A DNA stretch of 64,000 bases from NCBI GenBank assembly GCA_003164785.1, contig PLUE01000037.1:183916-247915 (forward strand), in the 5' to 3' direction. The notes under the pieces were generated by a model. It made no database searches, was not told where the DNA came from, and saw only the letters and a list, made by a program, of their open reading frames with translations. The position numbers were made by a program, and so were the translations under genes. The DNA is from Gammaproteobacteria bacterium. Its GTDB lineage: Bacteria > Pseudomonadota > Gammaproteobacteria > Steroidobacterales > Steroidobacteraceae. Positions 32,666-42,159 of the stretch are shown here, piece by piece. Numbering within the stretch: the stretch's first letter is position 1; every line of letters begins with the position of its first letter.

Positions 32666-33997
32666 TCAAGTTTCCTCCAGAACGAGCGCGGGCAGCGGCA
32701 ACAGCACCGTCACGGCGGCGCCGCCCTCGGGCCGGTTCCTGGCGGTAACGCTGCCGCGCAGCGTCCGGGCGACATTCGTCACGAGGAACAGGCCGAGACC
32801 GGCTCCCGGGCGGGCCTTGCTCGATTGGTAGGGCTTGCCCAACTGCGCCAACATCGTGGGCGTGAAGCCGGGGCCCGCGTCCGTGACGGTCAGCTGGACG
32901 TCGTCTGGCGTGCGCGTCACCTCGAACCCCACCCAATCCGGCGACGCTTCCAGTGCATTGTCGAGCACGTTGTGGATCATTTGCTTGATGGCCGAATCGG
33001 AAACGATCTGCAGGTCCCGGCCGAAGCGGTTGTCATACGTGAAGTGGAGCGGGGATCGGCTGCCACGCCATTCCTCGACGAGTTCATCCAGGAACGTGCG
33101 AATCGTCGTTTCCGAGGGGGATTCTCCGCGTGCGTCGCCCGCCGACAATAACACACCGCTGACGATGCTCTTGCAGCGCTGCAGCTGGGTCTGCATTTCG
33201 TGGATCTCCTGCAGCAATTCGGGACTGTCCGAGAACACGGGCATCCGTCGCCAATCGCCGAGGATCACCGAAACGGTGGACAACGGTGTGCCGAGCTCGT
33301 GCGCGGCGCCGGATGCGAGCAGGCCCATGCGCACGATATGTTCCTCCTCCGCCGCGCGCTCCCGCAGATCCGCGAGGCGCGCGTCCCGCGCCCGCAGGTT
33401 GCGGTTGATGCGCGTGATGAAGATCACGAGCAGCGCCGCGTTCACAGCGAAGCAGATCAACGTGCCCTCCGTATAGGGATTGAACAGCACGCCGTTGGCG
33501 GCCGGAAGCACCAGCGGTCGGAAGACCAGCGTCAGGGCCGTGAAGCAGGCGCTGGTGATCGCGACCATGGTCCAGACCGACCAGGATCTGAGCAGCACCG
33601 CACCGAGGATCACCTGCAATAGATACAGGAAGCTGAAGGGATTGCTCGCGCCGCCGCTCAAATACAGCTGGGCGGTCAGCGTGCCGACATCCACGAGCAG
33701 CGCGACGAACAGTTCGCCGTTGGTGACCTTGCGACGCGCCCGCCAACGCCACAGGCTCGCGGTATTAAAGGTGACGAGGCAGACCAGCACGATCGACATC
33801 TGCAGCAACGGCAGATGAATATCGAAGGCGAAATGGACCACCGCGATCGTGACGATCTGTCCCACGACCGCGATCCAGCGCAGCTGGATCAATTGCTGCA
33901 TGTTGTCGCGGCCTGTGGAGTCCTCCAGGAGCGCGATGCCGCGGCTCTCGCCCCCCACCTGAGTGACGCTGGTGGGGTTGTCGGCGATGCGGGTCAA
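32666..33997 (-). CDS. regB: RegB/PrrB-type redox sensor kinase
   Basis: 443 residues. Six membrane helices in the first ~200 residues. The quinone-site motif GGASNPF (115-121) matches the RegB GGxxNPF signature. H-box GAAHELGTPLSTV gives His233 as phosphorylation site, and Cys275 in QRCKSIV corresponds to the redox-active Cys of RegB. ATP-binding domain: IIHNVLDNALEASP, DAGPGF, GLGLFLVTNVART. Known: RegB/PrrB kinases sense the quinone redox state and phosphorylate RegA. Here it is encoded in the same operon as a quinol oxidase and SURF1, which makes feedback between the oxidase and regulator likely (inference). Confidence 0.92.
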   Translation of the reverse strand: MTRIADNPTSVTQVGGESRGIALLEDSTGRDNMQQLIQLRWIAVVGQIVTIAVVHFAFDIHLPLLQMSIVLVCLVTFNTASLWRWRARRKVTNGELFVALLVDVGTLTAQLYLSGGASNPFSFLYLLQVILGAVLLRSWSVWTMVAITSACFTALTLVFRPLVLPAANGVLFNPYTEGTLICFAVNAALLVIFITRINRNLRARDARLADLRERAAEEEHIVRMGLLASGAAHELGTPLSTVSVILGDWRRMPVFSDSPELLQEIHEMQTQLQRCKSIVSGVLLSAGDARGESPSETTIRTFLDELVEEWRGSRSPLHFTYDNRFGRDLQIVSDSAIKQMIHNVLDNALEASPDWVGFEVTRTPDDVQLTVTDAGPGFTPTMLAQLGKPYQSSKARPGAGLGLFLVTNVARTLRGSVTARNRPEGGAAVTVLLPLPALVLEET

Positions 33998-34010
33998 ATC
34001 GTCTCCGATC

Positions 34011-34736
34011 TCAGGTTGAGGGGCGCTCGCGTATGCCGAGCCACAGACCCAGCGGGATCATGAGTGCAAGCGTATACCAAGTGATCGCATATACCAGGTG
34101 GTTGTTGTAAAAGGAGATCACGGTCAGGCCGCCGACGGGAGCCCGCGCCGCGGCGGCGTCCGAACGGGCGTCCGGCCGGGCATCCGCATCGATGAAATAC
34201 GGCGCGACGTTCCGTAGATGGCGGGCGCGCGCGATCGCCTGGACATCACGCGAATACCACCGGTTCGCCGCCGGGTCGTTGCGTCGCAGCCACGCACCCT
34301 CCGGTTCGGTGAGACGCAGCAGCCCGTTGACCGCCGTGAGGCCGGCCGGCGCCGCACCATGCGCGGCGAGGCCGCGCTCTTCGGGGGCGACGAAGCCTCG
34401 ATTGACCAAGAGCGTGCTGCCGTCGCCCAAGCGCAGCGGGGTGAGCACCCAATAGCCGGCACCCAACTCCGTGGTGGCCTGGACCAGGGTTTCCGCGTCG
34501 TCGAGAAACACGCCGCTCGCGCCGACGTGACGATATTCGTCGTGAGGCCGGTCGACACGCGGCCACTCGGCGGGCGGCGGGGCGGGCACCGGCGGCGCGT
34601 GTACGCGTTCCTGGACGCGCTCGATGAGCGCGAGCTTCCAGACACGACGTTCGAGCTGCCAGGTCCCCAGGGCAACGAAGGCACAGAAGAACAGCGCCGC
34701 CCCCGCGAGTGCCGCAGCACGGCGGCCCGGGATCAT
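34011..34736 (-). CDS. SURF1-like oxidase assembly protein
   Basis: About 241 residues from ATG 34736, which overlaps the cyoD stop by four bases (ATGA). SURF1 layout: N-terminal membrane helix (AAALAGAALFFCAFVALGTWQ, in particular GTWQLERR), a periplasmic domain with YWVLTPLRL, LLVNRGFVA, NRWYSRD, and a C-terminal helix NNHLVYAITWYTLALMI. SURF1 proteins help insert heme into oxidase subunit I. Here it belongs to the quinol oxidase operon, which is an uncommon but known linkage; it lies between cyoD and regB. Confidence 0.9.
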   Translation of the reverse strand: MIPGRRAAALAGAALFFCAFVALGTWQLERRVWKLALIERVQERVHAPPVPAPPPAEWPRVDRPHDEYRHVGASGVFLDDAETLVQATTELGAGYWVLTPLRLGDGSTLLVNRGFVAPEERGLAAHGAAPAGLTAVNGLLRLTEPEGAWLRRNDPAANRWYSRDVQAIARARHLRNVAPYFIDADARPDARSDAAAARAPVGGLTVISFYNNHLVYAITWYTLALMIPLGLWLGIRERPST

Positions 34737-35104
34737 GGCATGGTGCGCATGTCGTGCATGTCGTGCCCATGCATGCCCGGCGGCATCATGTTGGTGTCGA
34801 GGTGGTACATGACCCATAACGACCCGCTCAATGCGATCACGACCAGCATCACGGTGAACAGCAGCGCCAACAGGGTCCAGCCTCCCTCGGATTTGCCGTT
34901 CATATGCAGGAAATACACCATGTGAACGACGATCTGCACGGCGGCGAACCCGAGAAGCACGGCGGCGGTGATCCGCGAGCTGTGAATCTCCCGGCCCATC
35001 ACCAGCCAGAACGGGATGGCCGTCAGTACGACGGCCAGGACGAAGCCGGTCACGTATTCCTTGAGGCTGCCGACCGCTTCGGCGGTGTCGGAATGCGTGC
35101 TCAT
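34733..35104 (-). CDS. cyoD: Cytochrome o ubiquinol oxidase subunit IV
   Basis: 123 residues from ATG 35104, which overlaps the cyoC stop (ATGA). Three hydrophobic helices typical of subunit IV ([70 protein letters not shown]) and a His/Met-rich tail ([13 protein letters not shown]) that could bind metal. Fourth gene of the cyo unit. Subunit IV stabilises the oxidase and is not catalytic. Confidence 0.92.
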   Translation of the reverse strand: MSTHSDTAEAVGSLKEYVTGFVLAVVLTAIPFWLVMGREIHSSRITAAVLLGFAAVQIVVHMVYFLHMNGKSEGGWTLLALLFTVMLVVIALSGSLWVMYHLDTNMMPPGMHGHDMHDMRTMP

Positions 35105-35739
35105 GGCAAAACTCCCATCAAGTACACGAAGGTAAAGACGCCGATCCAGACCACATCGAGGAAATGCCAGAACATCGACAGACACATCAGTCGGCGATGG
35201 TTCTCGGGAACGAGTCCGCGCTTGGCCGTTTGCACCATCAACGTGATGAGCCAGACGATGCCGAAGGTGACGTGCAGGCCGTGCGTGCCCACCAACGTGA
35301 AGAACGAGGACAGGAAGGCGCTGCGCTGGGGACCGGCGCCGTCATGAATGAAATGGGCGAATTCGCGCAGTTCCAGGAAGATGAAACCGGCGCCCAGCAG
35401 GCCGGTCGCGCCCAGCCAGACGAGCGTCGGGCGCAGCCGGTTTCGCTGCATCTGGAGCACGGCGAAGCCATAGGTGATGGACGACAGCAGCAGCAGCGAC
35501 GTGTTGGTCGCCACCACCGGCAGATCGAACAACTCCGCTCCCGTCGGGCCCCCGGCATAGTTGCGACCGAGCACGGCGTAGACGGCGAACAGACAGGCAA
35601 AGACGAGGCAATCGCTCATCAAATACAGCCAGAAACCGAGCAGCGTGCCGTTTTCCGGGTGATGCTCGTGCGTCGTATAGAAATAAGGCTCCGCGACCGT
35701 CGCCGATGAGCCAGGGGTGGCGGTGGTCATATCAGACAT
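35101..35739 (-). CDS. cyoC: Cytochrome o ubiquinol oxidase subunit III
   Basis: 212 residues with five membrane helices (for example [59 protein letters not shown]). FRxxREFAHF and the [10 protein letters not shown] segment match subunit III of heme-copper quinol oxidases. Start ATG 35739 overlaps the cyoB end by 8 bases. Confidence 0.94.
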   Translation of the reverse strand: MSDMTTATPGSSATVAEPYFYTTHEHHPENGTLLGFWLYLMSDCLVFACLFAVYAVLGRNYAGGPTGAELFDLPVVATNTSLLLLSSITYGFAVLQMQRNRLRPTLVWLGATGLLGAGFIFLELREFAHFIHDGAGPQRSAFLSSFFTLVGTHGLHVTFGIVWLITLMVQTAKRGLVPENHRRLMCLSMFWHFLDVVWIGVFTFVYLMGVLP

Positions 35740-37735
35740 GGTTGCTCAACATCCGGGTGCGAATGGCCTCCACGCGGATCACTTCGCCCGCGGGCAGGTG
35801 GTAGTCCCGGTCGTAATTGAAGGTATGAACGATGACGGCGACGAGCACGCCAAGGAAGGACGCGCCCGCGGGCAGCCACATGTGCCAGATCATCGAAAAA
35901 CCGAACAGGGCGCTCAACACCGCGATCACGAATCCTGCGCCGGTGTTCTTCGGCATGTGGATGTCGATGAACCCCTGCTGCGGCCGCACGTACCCGTTGT
36001 TCTTCATGTCGGCCCAGGTATCGTTGTCGTGGACGACCGGCGTGAAGGCGAAGTTGTAGGCCGGCGGGGGCGACGACGTCGACCACTCGAGCGTACGGCC
36101 GTCCCAGGGATCACCGGTCGTGTCGCGCAGCGCGTCGCGACGCCGAAAGCTCACCACGAGCTGGATGAGGAACGCGAGAATTCCCAGAAAGATGAGCACG
36201 GCGCCGAAGGCGGCGATCTCGAACCAGATGCGCAGGGAGGGATCGTCGAAGTGGCTCAAGCGCCGCGTCACGCCCATCAGACCCAGCACGTACAACGGCA
36301 TGAACGCAAAATAGAAACCGCTCAGCCACAGCCAGAACGAGCATTTGCCCCAGAACGGATCCAGCTTGTATCCGAACGCCTTCGGGAACCAGTAGGTGAT
36401 CCCGGCCAGCATGCCGAACAACACGCCGCCGATGATGACGTTGTGAAAGTGGGCGACCAGAAACAGGCTGTTGTGCAGGGCGAAGTCGGCGGGAGGCACC
36501 GCGAGCAGCACGCCGGTCATGCCGCCGATCACGAAGGTGACCATGAAGCCCATCGTCCACAGCATCGGCAGCTCGAACCGGATGCGCCCGTGATACATGG
36601 TGAACAGCCAGTTGAACATCTTGGCGCCGGTGGGAATGGAGATGATCATCGTGGTGATGCCGAAGAAGGAGTTGACGCTGGCGCCGGAGCCCATGGTGAA
36701 GAAATGGTGCAGCCAGACCAGGTAGGAAAGCAGCGTGATCACCACCGTCGCGTACACCATGGAGGCGTAGCCGAACAAGCGCTTGCCGCTGAACGTGGAC
36801 ACGATTTCCGAATACACGCCGAACGCCGGCAGGATCAGGATATAGACCTCCGGGTGTCCCCAGATCCAGATCAGGTTCACGTACATCATGGCGTTGCCGC
36901 CGAGTTCGTTGGTGAAGAAGTTCGTGCCCGCATAGCGATCCAACGACAGCAGGGCGAGAACCGCCGTCAGCACCGGGAAGGCGGCGACGATGAGGATGTT
37001 GGTGCAGAGCGCCGTCCAGGTGAAGATCGGCATCTTCATGAGCGTCATGCCGGGCGCGCGCATCTTCACGATGGTCGCGATGAGATTGATGCCGGAGAGC
37101 AGCGTGCCGACACCGGCGATCTGCAGCGACCAGATGTAATAATCGACGCCCACATCGGGACTGAACGCGATGCCGGAGAGGGGTGGGTAGGCCAGCCAGC
37201 CGGTGCGTGCGAATTCCCCGACGAACAACGACATCATCACCAGGACGGCGCCGCAGGTGGTCATCCAGAAGCTGAAATTATTGAGGAACGGAAACGCCAC
37301 ATCGCGCGCGCCGATCTGCAGCGGCACCACGAAATTCATCAATCCGGTCACCAGCGGCATGGCCACGAAGAAAATCATGATGACGCCGTGCGCCGTGAAC
37401 ACCTGGTCGTAATGATGCGGCGGCAGAAAGCCCGCCGCGTCCCCGAAGGACATGGCCTGTTGCGCCCGCATCATGATGGCGTCGGAGAATCCGCGCAGCA
37501 GCATCACGAGCCCGAGAATGATGTACATGATCCCGATCTTCTTATGATCGATGCTCGTGATCCAATCGCGCCACAACACGCCCCACACTTGGGTATACGT
37601 GATGGCCCCGAGCATGGCGACACCGCCCAACGCGACCGCGACGAACGTCCACAGCAGAATCGGCTCATGAAACGGAATCGCATCCCAGGTGAGGCGGCCG
37701 AGAACGAGCTTGGTGAGACTAAATTGGTCTAGCAT
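35732..37735 (-). CDS. cyoB: Cytochrome o ubiquinol oxidase subunit I (heme-copper catalytic subunit)
   Basis: 667 residues from ATG 37735. Heme and copper ligands are visible: FTAHGVIM (heme b His), [12 protein letters not shown] (CuB His and the cross-linked Tyr), [10 protein letters not shown] (two CuB His), and [10 protein letters not shown] (heme o and b His). Fifteen hydrophobic segments, the CyoB number. Reduces oxygen to water with ubiquinol and pumps protons across the inner membrane. The gene order cyoA-B-C-D-SURF1 is intact and overlapping; the operon continues into regB-regA. No cyoE (heme o synthase) lies in the window. Confidence 0.96.
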   Translation of the reverse strand: MLDQFSLTKLVLGRLTWDAIPFHEPILLWTFVAVALGGVAMLGAITYTQVWGVLWRDWITSIDHKKIGIMYIILGLVMLLRGFSDAIMMRAQQAMSFGDAAGFLPPHHYDQVFTAHGVIMIFFVAMPLVTGLMNFVVPLQIGARDVAFPFLNNFSFWMTTCGAVLVMMSLFVGEFARTGWLAYPPLSGIAFSPDVGVDYYIWSLQIAGVGTLLSGINLIATIVKMRAPGMTLMKMPIFTWTALCTNILIVAAFPVLTAVLALLSLDRYAGTNFFTNELGGNAMMYVNLIWIWGHPEVYILILPAFGVYSEIVSTFSGKRLFGYASMVYATVVITLLSYLVWLHHFFTMGSGASVNSFFGITTMIISIPTGAKMFNWLFTMYHGRIRFELPMLWTMGFMVTFVIGGMTGVLLAVPPADFALHNSLFLVAHFHNVIIGGVLFGMLAGITYWFPKAFGYKLDPFWGKCSFWLWLSGFYFAFMPLYVLGLMGVTRRLSHFDDPSLRIWFEIAAFGAVLIFLGILAFLIQLVVSFRRRDALRDTTGDPWDGRTLEWSTSSPPPAYNFAFTPVVHDNDTWADMKNNGYVRPQQGFIDIHMPKNTGAGFVIAVLSALFGFSMIWHMWLPAGASFLGVLVAVIVHTFNYDRDYHLPAGEVIRVEAIRTRMLSNHV

Positions 37736-38619
37736 GAATGATCTTTTGTCAGCGTGCCCGGCGTCACGCACTGGTTGAGAATGGCGTCGTAGAGGCCCGG
37801 ATCCACGGACGAGTAGAGGCGCACGGGATCGCGCTCGCTGGGTTTTACGAGCTCACGATAGACGTCGCCGCCGAGCGGCGAGCCCGCGTCGCGCGCGTGC
37901 TGCACCCAGCGCTCGAAGTCGGCGGCGCTCATGCCGCGGAACTTGAAATGCATGCCGGAAAAGCCGGCGCCGCTGTAGTTGGCGGAGAAGCCTTCGTAGG
38001 CGCCCGGATGATTGATGACGGCGTTCAATTCCGTCTGCATGCCGGGCATCGCATAGATCTGTCCCGCCAGTGCCGGGATGAAGAACGAGTTCATCACCGA
38101 GGACGCGGTGATCTTGAAGCGGATCGGGACATCGACCGGAGCGGCAAGCTCATTGACGAAGGCGACCCCCAAGTCCGGATAAATGAACAGCCACTTCCAG
38201 TCGAGCGCGACCACTTCGACGGTCAGGGGCTTCGTCCCGGCCGGCACGTTGCGGTGCGCCGAGAGTTCCCGGAGCGGCCGATAAGGGTCCAGCGTATGGG
38301 TGCTGATCCAGGTCACGGCCCCCAATGCGATGATGATGAGGAGCGGCGCGGCCCAGATCAGCAATTCGAGCCCCGTGGAGTGGTCCCAGTCCGGCTGGTA
38401 GGTGGCGGTGCGATTGGACTGCCGGTAGCGCCACGCGAAGATCAGCGTCAGCGCGATGACCGGAACGACGATCAGCAGCATCAAGATCGTCGAGACGACG
38501 ATGAGGTGTCCTTGCTGCGCAGCGACATCGCCTGCCGGATGCAGGACGACCAAGTCGCAGCCCGACATCAGGACGGTCGTGGCGGGCAGCACGCCGCGAA
38601 TTATTTTGAAAGTGGCCAT
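37729..38619 (-). CDS. cyoA: Cytochrome o ubiquinol oxidase subunit II
   Basis: 296 residues. Lipoprotein signal with lipobox LMSGC (Cys20) and two further helices; the extracytoplasmic cupredoxin domain ([52 protein letters not shown]) has no CuA ligands, as in quinol rather than cytochrome c oxidases. First gene of the operon; its promoter must lie in the 125-base gap to the divergent MFS gene. Confidence 0.94.
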   Translation of the reverse strand: MATFKIIRGVLPATTVLMSGCDLVVLHPAGDVAAQQGHLIVVSTILMLLIVVPVIALTLIFAWRYRQSNRTATYQPDWDHSTGLELLIWAAPLLIIIALGAVTWISTHTLDPYRPLRELSAHRNVPAGTKPLTVEVVALDWKWLFIYPDLGVAFVNELAAPVDVPIRFKITASSVMNSFFIPALAGQIYAMPGMQTELNAVINHPGAYEGFSANYSGAGFSGMHFKFRGMSAADFERWVQHARDAGSPLGGDVYRELVKPSERDPVRLYSSVDPGLYDAILNQCVTPGTLTKDHSC

Positions 38620-38744
38620 AGGGACCCTATGCTATGCCCAACGTCGGATCAACGGCATTGGACGTTTTGTCCTATCGCTTTGAACCAAGGTTGGTGCGAC
38701 TCTATAGCGGCTTGGATCAGAGTACCACTCGAACTGATGAAAAT

Positions 38745-40082
38745 ATGTCCAACGTAGATCAACACCCCGGCAAACCAGCGGCGCAGTCATTCGGACGGGA
38801 TGTGCGGCGCGTTAACACGGACCACTCGAAGATCGCGCCCGGCGAGATCGCGATCGGCGTCATCATCGGGCGCGCGTCGGAGAACTTCGACTTCTTCGTC
38901 TACGGCATCGCGTCCGTGCTGGTCTTCCCATCGGTGTTCTTCCCGTTCGCCAAGGAACTCGAGGGAACGCTGTATGCGTTCGTGCTGTTCGCCTTCGCCT
39001 TCGTGGCGCGGCCCATCGGCTCCGTCGTGTTCATGTCGCTGCAACGCCGCTACGGGCGCGAGAGCAAGTTGACGATCGCCCTGTTCCTGCTCGGCGTGTC
39101 GACCGCGGGGATCGCGTTTCTGCCGGGCTACGCCAGCCTCGGGCCGACGTCGATCGTGTTGCTGTCGATTTTTCGCGTCGGACAGGGGATTGCCGTGGGC
39201 GGATCCTGGGATGGATTGCCGTCGCTCCTGGCCCTCAATGCGCCCGCGAACCGCCGCGGTTGGTATGCGATGCTGGGTCAGTTGGGCGCCCCGATCGGAT
39301 TCATCATCGCAGCAGGCTTGTTCGCCTACCTGTACGCCAATCTGGCGACGGACGATTTTCTCGAGTGGGGCTGGCGGTATCCTTTCTATGTCGCCTTCGC
39401 CATCAACGTGGTGGCGCTGTTCGCGCGCCTGCGGCTCGTATCCACGAACGAATACTCCCGCCTGTTGGACGAGCGCGAACTCGAACCCACGAGTGTGGTC
39501 GAAATGGCTCGATCCCAGGGGTCGACGATGCTCATCGGTGCGTTCGCCGCGCTCGCCAGCTATGCGCTGTTCCATCTGGTCACCATTTTCCCGCTGTCCT
39601 GGATCCGTCTGTATTCGACGCAATCGATCAGCGAGTTCCTGGTCGTGCAGATGATCGGAGCGGGGCTCGCGGCCATCGGCATCGTCGCCTCGGGCAAGAT
39701 CGCCGACCGCGTCGGGCGCCGCACCACCCTGGGCACGTTGGCGGTGCTCATCGCCGTGTTCAGCGGCTTCGCACCGACCTTGTTGGGCGGCGGCCGCGTG
39801 GGTCAGGATATCTTCATCCTCCTGGGCTTCAGCCTGCTGGGCCTCTCGTATGGACAGGCGGCCGGCGCGGTGACGTCGAATTTCGAGGCCAAGTATCGTT
39901 ACACCGGCGCCGCGCTCACCTCGGATCTGGCCTGGCTGATCGGCGCCGCGTTCGCGCCCCTGGTGGCGCTTGGGCTCTCTGCGCACTTTGGACTGGGCTA
40001 CGTCAGCGTCTACCTGCTGTCCGGCGCCGCGTGCACGTTGGCGGCGCTCAGTGTCAACCGGGCATTGGAGATCCGCGACTGA
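38745..40082 (+). CDS. MFS transporter (MHS-type)
   Basis: About 445 residues from ATG 38745 (MSNVDQHPGK); in-frame upstream codons precede the conserved start without a good ribosome-binding site. Twelve helices with GEIAIGVIIGRASENFDFFVYGIAS and FAFAFVARPIGSVVFMSLQRRYGRESKL, the metabolite:H+ symporter signatures. Another conserved element is GQGIAVGGSWDGLPSL. Substrate not assignable; divergent from cyoA. The efflux operon starts 100 bases downstream. Confidence 0.86.
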   Translation: MSNVDQHPGKPAAQSFGRDVRRVNTDHSKIAPGEIAIGVIIGRASENFDFFVYGIASVLVFPSVFFPFAKELEGTLYAFVLFAFAFVARPIGSVVFMSLQRRYGRESKLTIALFLLGVSTAGIAFLPGYASLGPTSIVLLSIFRVGQGIAVGGSWDGLPSLLALNAPANRRGWYAMLGQLGAPIGFIIAAGLFAYLYANLATDDFLEWGWRYPFYVAFAINVVALFARLRLVSTNEYSRLLDERELEPTSVVEMARSQGSTMLIGAFAALASYALFHLVTIFPLSWIRLYSTQSISEFLVVQMIGAGLAAIGIVASGKIADRVGRRTTLGTLAVLIAVFSGFAPTLLGGGRVGQDIFILLGFSLLGLSYGQAAGAVTSNFEAKYRYTGAALTSDLAWLIGAAFAPLVALGLSAHFGLGYVSVYLLSGAACTLAALSVNRALEIRD

Positions 40083-40141
40083 CGCAGTGCAGTGTCCGCC
40101 CCTGCCGCGGCGCGGCGCATAATCATTGCAAATATGTATAG

Positions 40142-40168
40142 TACAATGTTGTATCGTGCAACCTTGTA
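40142..40168. promoter_or_regulatory. Two tandem palindromes, probable MarR operators of the efflux operon
   Basis: TACAAtgTTGTA (40142-40153) and the similar TGCAAccTTGTA (40157-40168) lie 15 bases apart, upstream of the outer-membrane factor gene. The half-site spacing suits a MarR dimer (TACAA-type sites are known for OhrR/FarR-like proteins). The operon's own second gene encodes a MarR regulator, so autoregulation is likely. Confidence 0.65.
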
Positions 40169-40183
40169 TTATATAATTTTAAT

Positions 40184-41617
40184 GTGGTCACCCATCGCAC
40201 CCGCCTGCTCACATGGATCTGCGCACTCTGTCTGAGCGCCTGCGCCAGCATGACGGCGGTCAAGCCCGTAGCTTCCAAGCTGCAGGCGAACGATCTGGAT
40301 GCCGGCGGCGATATCGAGGGCGCCGCAACCACCGCCTGGCCCGATGCGGCATGGTGGCGGCTCTACGGCGATCCGCAATTGAACCGGCTCATCGAGGAGG
40401 CCGTGGCGGGGAGTCCGCGAATCGCCGCCGCGCAGGCGCGGATCCGGGTCGCGCAGGGCATGGCGAGCATCAGCGACGCTGCGCTGCAGCCCTCGATCGA
40501 GGGCGGCGCGGACATCGACCGTACCCGGTTCTCGCATGATTACTACATTCCCGAAGACATCAACGGGCATTACCTCTTCCGGCCCGTCTGGAACAACAGC
40601 GCGGGACTGACGCTGGCGTACAGCTTCGATTTCTGGGGCCGCGATCGCGCGGCGCTCGAGGCCTCGCTGGGCCAGGTGAAGGTGAGCGAATACGAGGCGC
40701 AGAACGCGCGTCTGACCCTGCAAGGCACGGTGATTCGAACCTACGCGGAGCTCGAGTACGCGTATGAGATCGAGGATCACGAGAGGGCCATCCTGGACGC
40801 CGAGAAACAGACGCTCGATCTCGCGGCGCGCCGTCTGCAGGCTGGACTCGGCACCGAACTCGAGATCCAGCAGGCGAGGAACGCCGTGGCGGCCACCGAG
40901 GCGCAGCTCGAGGAGGTCGCGAACCACAGGGTGCTCCTGCGTCATCAGCTGGCGGCGCTCGGTGGCAGGGGACCCGGCGCGGGCGATGCGATCACCCGGC
41001 CTGCGATGATCCTGAACCAGGTCGTCGGCCTGCCCAGCCGGATTCCCGCCGAGCTCATCGGCCGCCGGCCCGACGTGCAGGCGGAGCGGTGGCGCGTGGA
41101 GGTCGCGGCCAAGCAGATCGTGGTCGCCAAGGCGGCCTTCTATCCGAACGTCGACCTGAAGGCTTCGTTGGGTCTCGTGGGAATCGGTTTCGGACAGCTG
41201 TTGAGTGCGTCGGCGGTCAGCTCGTCGATCGGGCCCGCCGTCACGTTGCCGATTTTCGAAGGCGGGAAGCTGCGCGCGGGCTTGGATGTTCGGACATCGC
41301 AGTACGACCTGGCGGTCGACGCCTATAACGCGGCCGTCATCGAAGCGCTGCGCCAGGTCGCCGACGGCATCAGCCATCTGGCGTCGCTCGAAACGCTGCG
41401 GCAGCGGCGCGCGCAGACCCTGAGCTATGCAAATCGGGCGCACGAGCTGGCGGTCATCGCGTTTCGCGCCGGCCTGACGGATTACAACAATGTCTTGAGT
41501 ACGGAGGACGCCTTGAACCGCGCACAAACTCTCATCGCAGAAATTGGCTTGCAGCAGATCACCAGCATGTCCGCGCTCAACGAAGCATTGGGCGGCGGCC
41601 TCCAGGTCTCCCCATGA
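40184..41617 (+). CDS. RND/NodT-type outer-membrane efflux lipoprotein
   Basis: 477 residues from a GTG start. Lipobox in ICALCLSACAS, then OMF (TolC-like) repeat structure: AWWRLYGDPQLNRLIEEAV, YSFDFWGRDRAALEAS, AARRLQAGLGTELEIQQARN, IPAELIGRRPDVQAERW, VAKAAFYPNVDLKASLG, FEGGKLRAGLDV, AGLTDYNNVL. This is the NodT family that forms the outer-membrane channel for tripartite pumps. It heads the operon with MarR, FUSC, DUF1656 and HlyD, a full pump set. Confidence 0.92.
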   Translation: MVTHRTRLLTWICALCLSACASMTAVKPVASKLQANDLDAGGDIEGAATTAWPDAAWWRLYGDPQLNRLIEEAVAGSPRIAAAQARIRVAQGMASISDAALQPSIEGGADIDRTRFSHDYYIPEDINGHYLFRPVWNNSAGLTLAYSFDFWGRDRAALEASLGQVKVSEYEAQNARLTLQGTVIRTYAELEYAYEIEDHERAILDAEKQTLDLAARRLQAGLGTELEIQQARNAVAATEAQLEEVANHRVLLRHQLAALGGRGPGAGDAITRPAMILNQVVGLPSRIPAELIGRRPDVQAERWRVEVAAKQIVVAKAAFYPNVDLKASLGLVGIGFGQLLSASAVSSSIGPAVTLPIFEGGKLRAGLDVRTSQYDLAVDAYNAAVIEALRQVADGISHLASLETLRQRRAQTLSYANRAHELAVIAFRAGLTDYNNVLSTEDALNRAQTLIAEIGLQQITSMSALNEALGGGLQVSP

Positions 41618-42159
41618 AAGTCAAAACGCCGTCCGCGAAAGTGCCCGTCGGCGGCGACACGCTGCAGTTGGAACGCCTCATCCGGCGGCTGACGGACCGC
41701 GTCCCGGGCTATCCCTACGATCTTGCGCTGGCCGCGCGCTTGTCGGGGCAGCTGGAGAAGCGCACCGCCGAGGCGGCCAATGCCGTCCTGCGTCCGCTCG
41801 ATCTGACGTATGTGCTGTATCAGTCGATGATGATCATCTACGGCGGCGAGCAGGGCTCGATTGCGCCGGGCGAGATTGCGCAACTGACCGGCGAGCGCCC
41901 CAACAACGTGACCCACATCTGCAATGAACTCGAGGAGCGTCAGTTGATCACGCGCACGCCGGAGTCGGAGGATCGACGCCGCGTGAAGGTCGCGCTGACG
42001 ACGGCAGGCCGGCGCTTGCTCGAGAAGGCACAACCTCTCATCTGGGCGACGTGGAGGCAGCGTTTCAACGGCTTTTCCGCGGCCGAACTGAAGCTCATGC
42101 CGATGCTCCTGCGCCGCCAGATCGAGAACATCGATAGAGCCGACGTGACCAATCCGTGA
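41614..42159 (+). CDS. MarR-family regulator of the efflux operon
   Basis: 181 residues, ATG overlapping the preceding stop (ATGA). Winged-helix region: APGEIAQLTGERPNNVTHICNELEERQLITRTPESEDRRRVKVALT. The N-terminal 30 residues are basic and Pro-rich. By position it should repress the operon through the palindromes at 40142-40168 and be released by a phenolic substrate of the pump (inference). Its stop overlaps the next start by four bases (GTGA). Confidence 0.87.
   Translation: MKVKTPSAKVPVGGDTLQLERLIRRLTDRVPGYPYDLALAARLSGQLEKRTAEAANAVLRPLDLTYVLYQSMMIIYGGEQGSIAPGEIAQLTGERPNNVTHICNELEERQLITRTPESEDRRRVKVALTTAGRRLLEKAQPLIWATWRQRFNGFSAAELKLMPMLLRRQIENIDRADVTNP

Noticed and set aside
35717..37732. 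Long open frame (671 codons) antisense to cyoB
   Set aside because: It is the shadow of cyoB in a GC-rich genome; its translation is His/Gln/Arg-rich without domains, while the other strand shows all CyoB ligands.
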